A DNA stretch of 64,000 bases from Pseudoalteromonas denitrificans DSM 6059 (GTDB taxonomy: Bacteria; Pseudomonadota; Gammaproteobacteria; Enterobacterales; Alteromonadaceae). Position 1 is the first letter of the stretch; each line of letters begins with the position of its first letter. Position numbers and translations under genes: made by a program. Below are positions 60,092 to 64,000 of this stretch, one piece after another. The notes under the pieces are model-generated. The model searched no databases and was not told where the DNA came from. It saw nothing but the letters and a program-made list of their open reading frames with translations. The stretch is from NCBI RefSeq assembly GCF_900112265.1, contig NZ_FOLO01000001.1, positions 300,195-364,194 on the forward strand. Direction: 5' to 3'.

Positions 60092-60876
60092 TGGCAACAG
60101 AATTAAGAGTTTTTAAAGCAAAATCAGGCTTAGACTGGTTTAAAGCCGGTTGGAAAATCTTTAAAACCCAACCTAGTACATTTATTTTTATGCAAATATT
60201 TATCATTTTGGTGGGTTTAATTCCTTTGGTGATGCCTTTATTGCAAATACCGGCTGCGCTGGCAGCTCCTTTTTTGATTGCAGGTTTTTATCGTGCCGTT
60301 TTGGTTAAACTGCAAGGTCAAAAAATTATGCTTGCAGATATTTTAAAGCCTTTTTCAGAAAAAGGGGCTAGATTGGGGCTATTTCGTTTAGGTTTATACC
60401 AAATGGCGATGGGAATTTTATTGGCTATTGCCAGTAGTGCTTTATTTGAAGATGCATTATTAATTTTACAACAAAATAGTGAAAATCCAGAACAAGTTAT
60501 TGAGCAATTTATTGCCGCAATAGAGCCTGTGAGCGTGCTGATATTTATTAGTTTAATATCTGTATATATGATGGCATTTGCTTTTGCTGTACCGCTTGTT
60601 TATTTTAAAAAGAAGCAAGCGATATTTGAAGTTATTAAGGTCAGTTTATTAGCTTTTTGGCATAACTTTGCGGCGCTTGGGGTTTTTGGTGGCATCATTT
60701 CAGGATTGATTTTAATTTCGTCTCTTTTATCTTTGCTCCCATTATTGGTTGTTATGCCGATAAGTTACATTGCTTTCTTTGTTGCGTATCAAGCTATTTT
60801 TCAGATAGAGATAGCAGAAAAATCAACAGATAAACATGATGAACCGCCTAGTTCTCATGGCCAATTTAATGCTTAA
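60091..60876 (+). CDS. BPSS1780-like integral membrane protein of unknown function
   Basis: This 261-residue protein has about six transmembrane helices. It starts with a cytoplasmic FKAKSGLDWFKAGWKIFKTQ and contains paired helices with PLVMPLLQIPAALAAPFLIA. It is typical of the BPSS1780 family of unknown inner-membrane proteins. Translation is coupled to ribA (TAATG). It lies 13 bp before recX. Nothing in the sequence suggests transport specificity. Its place here is notable because recA is usually the gene before recX. Confidence 0.75.
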   Translation: MATELRVFKAKSGLDWFKAGWKIFKTQPSTFIFMQIFIILVGLIPLVMPLLQIPAALAAPFLIAGFYRAVLVKLQGQKIMLADILKPFSEKGARLGLFRLGLYQMAMGILLAIASSALFEDALLILQQNSENPEQVIEQFIAAIEPVSVLIFISLISVYMMAFAFAVPLVYFKKKQAIFEVIKVSLLAFWHNFAALGVFGGIISGLILISSLLSLLPLLVVMPISYIAFFVAYQAIFQIEIAEKSTDKHDEPPSSHGQFNA

Positions 60877-60889
60877 AGTCGAGTATTAG

Positions 60890-61348
60890 ATGGATGATCA
60901 AGTAAAACAAAAATTAAAAAACTATGTTTTATGGTTATTGTCTCGACAAGAATATTCTCGTCGAGATTTAATGCTTAAACTACAAAAAAAAGAAGCTTCA
61001 CCAGAATATATAGAAACATTATTAGACTGGTGTGAAAGCCTTAATTATATAAATGAAACACGCTATTGCGAGGGATTTATACGACGTCATTTAGCCAAAG
61101 GGCATGGTTTCGCACGTATTAAATCAGAAGCATCAGCAAAAGGTATAGATAAAACACTATTATCATTTCAAATTGATGAAATGGAAATAGACTGGTATGA
61201 AATGGCTAGAGCTGCTTATAATAAGAAGTTTTCAGCATTAACAGCTACTCCTGATTACAAGCAAAAAGCGAAAATCGTTCGCTATTTAATGTATCGGGGT
61301 TTTAACTATGAACAAATTGAATTCGCAATATCGCCGTCAGACGAGTGA
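60890..61348 (+). CDS. recX: Regulatory protein RecX
   Basis: The 152 residues have three helical repeats, with the family motifs LLSRQEYSRRDLMLKL, YINETRYCEGFIRRHLAKG and IVRYLMYRGFNYEQIE. RecX caps and limits RecA filaments. Length is within the family norm. It lies 8 bp before alaS, the neighbour order seen in many gammaproteobacteria. However, recA is not present upstream. A membrane protein gene occupies that place, so recX and recA are unlinked here or recA lies outside the window. Confidence 0.9.
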   Translation: MDDQVKQKLKNYVLWLLSRQEYSRRDLMLKLQKKEASPEYIETLLDWCESLNYINETRYCEGFIRRHLAKGHGFARIKSEASAKGIDKTLLSFQIDEMEIDWYEMARAAYNKKFSALTATPDYKQKAKIVRYLMYRGFNYEQIEFAISPSDE

Positions 61349-61356
61349 GATAATCC

Positions 61357-63957
61357 ATGCAACACATGAGTACTTCAAAATTACGCCAAACATTTTTAGA
61401 TTTTTATGCTAGTAAGCAACATCAAATAGTTCCTTCTAGTAGTTTAGTGCCTGGTAACGATCCTACTTTACTATTTACCAACGCGGGAATGGTTCAGTTT
61501 AAGGATGTATTCTTAGGTGCAGAAAATCGCCCTTATACAAGAGCTACGAGCTCTCAACGTTGTGTTCGAGCTGGCGGTAAACATAATGATTTAGAAAATG
61601 TGGGTTATACAGCCCGTCACCATACATTTTTTGAAATGTTAGGTAATTTTAGTTTTGGTGATTATTTTAAAGTTGAAGCAATTCAGTTTGCATGGCATTT
61701 CTTAACTGAAGTGATTCAATTACCGAAAGAAAAATTATGGGTGACTGTTTACACTGAAGATGATGAAGCTGCAGATATTTGGATTAATCAAATTGGCGTT
61801 AATCCAGATCGAGTAGCACGTATAGGCGCTAAAGATAATTTTTGGTCTATGGGTGATACTGGTCCATGTGGTCCATGTACTGAAATTTTTTATGATCATG
61901 GTGAAGATATTTTTGGTGGACCTCCTGGCACACCTGATGAAGATGGCGACCGCTATATTGAAATTTGGAACTTAGTTTTCATGCAATTTAACCGTCATGC
62001 AGATGGGACCATGGAACCTTTGCCTAAACCTTCGGTAGATACAGGAATGGGCTTAGAGCGTATTGCAGCTATTTTACAAGGTGTACATTCAAATTATGAA
62101 ATTGATATATTTCAAAATTTAATTCGCTCAGCAGCGACTGTAACAAATGCAACTAATTTAGAAGATAAGTCATTACGTGTTGTAGCCGATCACATTCGTT
62201 CTTGTGCATTCTTGATTGTTGATGGTGTGATGCCATCTAATGAAGGTCGTGGTTATGTATTGCGCCGTATAATTCGTCGTGCTGTTCGCCATGGTAATAA
62301 GCTGGGTGCGACAGGTTCTTTTTTCCATAAGTTAGTTGCTTCATTAATTAATGAAATGGGTGATGCCTACCCTGAACTTACCAAACAACAAGCAATTGTT
62401 GAAAAAGTGCTACGTATTGAAGAAGAGCAATTTAGTAAAACATTAGACCGTGGGCTAGTGATTTTAGAAGATAGCTTAAAAGCACTTGAAGGTACTGTGA
62501 TCCCTGGTGATTTAGTATTTAAACTTTATGATACTTATGGCTTCCCATCAGATCTAACTGCTGATGTTGCACGTGAACGCGAACTAACAATTGATGAAGA
62601 TGGCTTTAAAGCTGCAATGCAAGTACAGCGTGAAACAGCACAAAAAGCAGGTAAGTTTGGTACAGATTATAATGAACAATTAAAATCAGACCACACTACA
62701 TCATTTAAAGGTTACCAAAATGATCATATAAGCAGCACAGTTGTAGAATTATTTACGAATGGTGAAAATGCATCAGTGCTTGAGGATGGTCAAGAAGGCA
62801 TCGTGATTTTAGATCGCACAACATTCTACCCTGAATCTGGTGGTCAAATTGGTGATGCTGGCGTGATTAAGGTAAATGGTGGCGAGTTTGTAGTGGAAAA
62901 TACAACTAAGCTTGGTAATGCAATTGCACATAAAGGTAAAGTTATTGGCTCAATTGGTTTAAATAACCGTGCTGATGCAAAAATCGATGTTGCACGTCGT
63001 GATAGTGTTCGTAAAAACCATACTGCAACTCATTTGCTACATGAAGCTTTACGCCAAGTTTTAGGTGAACATGTTACACAAAAAGGTTCTTTGGTTGGTC
63101 CAGATCGTTTACGTTTTGATTTTTCTCACTTTGAAGGAGTTACTAAAGCTGAATTGTCAAAAATTGAAGCTATGGTGAATAGTGAAATTCGTCGTAATCT
63201 TGATTTAAATACTGAGCTAATGCAAATTGATGAAGCCAAAGAAAAAGGTGCGATGGCACTGTTTGGTGAAAAATATGATGATGAAGTACGTGTTGTTAGT
63301 ATTGGTGAATTTTCAATTGAGTTATGTGGTGGTACACATGTAAATCGAATTGGTGATATTGGTTTATTTAAATTTGTATCTGAAAGTGGTATTGCTGCAG
63401 GTGTTCGTCGTATTGAAGCTGTAACAGGCATTTCGGCACTAGAACATGTAAATGCACAAGCTGATGTATTAGCAAAAATAGCTGCACTCGTAAAAGCTGA
63501 TAGCCATACAGCGCTTGAAAAAGTATCTGCTCTTGTTGATAAAGCTAAAGGCTTAGAAAAAGAAATAAGTCAATTGAATGATAAACTAGCCAGTGCAGCA
63601 GGTGCATCTTTATTAGATTCTGTCATTGATATTAATGGCGTGAAAGTATTGATAGCCAATGTTGAAGGTACTGAATCAAAAGCGTTACGTGGTATGGTTG
63701 ATGACCTTAAAGTAAAACTCAATTCAGGTATTATCGTATTAGGTGTGGCAGCTGGCGCTAAAGTAAGTTTAATTGCAGGTGTTACCAAAGACTTAACCAG
63801 CCAATTTAAAGCGGGTGAATTAGTTAATTTCCTTGCTCAGCAAGTAGGCGGAAAAGGTGGTGGTCGTCCAGATATGGCGCAAGCCGGCGGCTCACAACCT
63901 GAAAACTTAGCTTCGGCACTTGATAGTGTACAAGCTTGGGTAACCGAAAAAGCTTAA
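61357..63957 (+). CDS. alaS: Alanyl-tRNA synthetase
   Basis: The 866 residues cover the full AlaS. The class II catalytic core begins [14 protein letters not shown] and has [18 protein letters not shown]. The tRNA recognition region follows, then the editing domain with [11 protein letters not shown] and CGGTH, which holds the zinc and clears mischarged Ser/Gly. The C-terminal domain ends [17 protein letters not shown], completing the oligomerising C-Ala module. No residue is missing at motif level. It is the last gene of the ribA to alaS row. After the stop, a small stem (AAACCTT...AAGGTTT) may be a terminator. Confidence 0.96.
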   Translation: MQHMSTSKLRQTFLDFYASKQHQIVPSSSLVPGNDPTLLFTNAGMVQFKDVFLGAENRPYTRATSSQRCVRAGGKHNDLENVGYTARHHTFFEMLGNFSFGDYFKVEAIQFAWHFLTEVIQLPKEKLWVTVYTEDDEAADIWINQIGVNPDRVARIGAKDNFWSMGDTGPCGPCTEIFYDHGEDIFGGPPGTPDEDGDRYIEIWNLVFMQFNRHADGTMEPLPKPSVDTGMGLERIAAILQGVHSNYEIDIFQNLIRSAATVTNATNLEDKSLRVVADHIRSCAFLIVDGVMPSNEGRGYVLRRIIRRAVRHGNKLGATGSFFHKLVASLINEMGDAYPELTKQQAIVEKVLRIEEEQFSKTLDRGLVILEDSLKALEGTVIPGDLVFKLYDTYGFPSDLTADVARERELTIDEDGFKAAMQVQRETAQKAGKFGTDYNEQLKSDHTTSFKGYQNDHISSTVVELFTNGENASVLEDGQEGIVILDRTTFYPESGGQIGDAGVIKVNGGEFVVENTTKLGNAIAHKGKVIGSIGLNNRADAKIDVARRDSVRKNHTATHLLHEALRQVLGEHVTQKGSLVGPDRLRFDFSHFEGVTKAELSKIEAMVNSEIRRNLDLNTELMQIDEAKEKGAMALFGEKYDDEVRVVSIGEFSIELCGGTHVNRIGDIGLFKFVSESGIAAGVRRIEAVTGISALEHVNAQADVLAKIAALVKADSHTALEKVSALVDKAKGLEKEISQLNDKLASAAGASLLDSVIDINGVKVLIANVEGTESKALRGMVDDLKVKLNSGIIVLGVAAGAKVSLIAGVTKDLTSQFKAGELVNFLAQQVGGKGGGRPDMAQAGGSQPENLASALDSVQAWVTEKA

Positions 63958-64000
63958 ACCTTAAAAAAGGTTTACAGTCACCTTGATATGGCTTCATGTC

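Noticed and set aside
1..64000. tRNA, rRNA, riboswitch, insertion sequence or prophage
   Set aside because: Intergenic regions were read for cloverleaf, SAM/FMN riboswitch, transposase and integrase features, and none was recognised. A covariance-model search would be needed to rule out small RNAs.

Overview
This window is an AT-rich stretch of gammaproteobacterial chromosome. Gene content points to a marine member of the order Alteromonadales, such as the Colwellia, Thalassotalea or Pseudoalteromonas groups. The evidence is the acetate-switch gene set (Acs, CrbR, CrbS, DUF4212, symporter), UbiT/UbiU/UbiV, TonB-dependent transport, Pat/YfiQ, MetA/MetH and many Fur-, FNR-, MetJ- and TyrR-like operators. 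The genus is inferred. I found no rRNA, tRNA, insertion sequence, prophage or CRISPR array, and no base composition break suggesting an island.

Layout. 1-4646: the end of acs, a CrbR-type response regulator, purU, and the large protein acetyltransferase Pat. 4886-14138: small housekeeping and signalling genes, namely cupin, SIMPL protein, phosphoribosyltransferase, Crp/Fnr regulator, YtcJ-like amidohydrolase, transglutaminase-like protein behind a heptanucleotide repeat, GAF-HD-GYP protein, metallo-hydrolase and hydroxyacid dehydrogenase. 14225-15842: a ZntR-like regulator and metal permease with a textbook MerR-type promoter. 15859-22800: a Fur-box-preceded locus of five predicted lipoproteins (two imelysin-like, two di-heme oxidoreductases, one DUF1513). 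22896-31430: acyltransferase, small proteins, a 1511-residue propeller/PAS/GGDEF/EAL sensor and a potassium channel. 31492-36264: the hybrid kinase CrbS and an aromatic amino acid permease. 36611-41131: a carboxymuconolactone decarboxylase-family gene facing a MarR regulator, a Fur-box-preceded cytochrome b561, and ubiT facing ubiUV across an FNR box. 41394-44324: a TonB-dependent receptor. 44791-50339: a DUF4440 protein, DUF4212, the symporter, a CBS/DUF294 protein and an exonuclease. 50353-55235: metA and a metH split cleanly into two genes. 55299-59194: S9 peptidase, then tonB, sigma factor and putative anti-sigma. 59408-63957: ribA, a membrane protein, recX and alaS.

How the parts fit. 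Acs (with its acetylatable lysine), Pat, CrbR, CrbS and the DUF4212/symporter/CBS/exonuclease operon lie within 50 kb and look like one acetate-assimilation circuit with transcriptional and post-translational arms. Iron appears in the lipoprotein locus and cytochrome b561 (Fur boxes) and possibly tonB. Anaerobiosis is represented by FNR-controlled ubiquinone synthesis. Methionine synthesis is represented by a MetJ-box-controlled metA-metH block.

The items most worth following are the two-gene MetH, the five-lipoprotein iron locus, the dispersed but complete acetate circuit and the clear twin-palindrome operator of the MarR pair.
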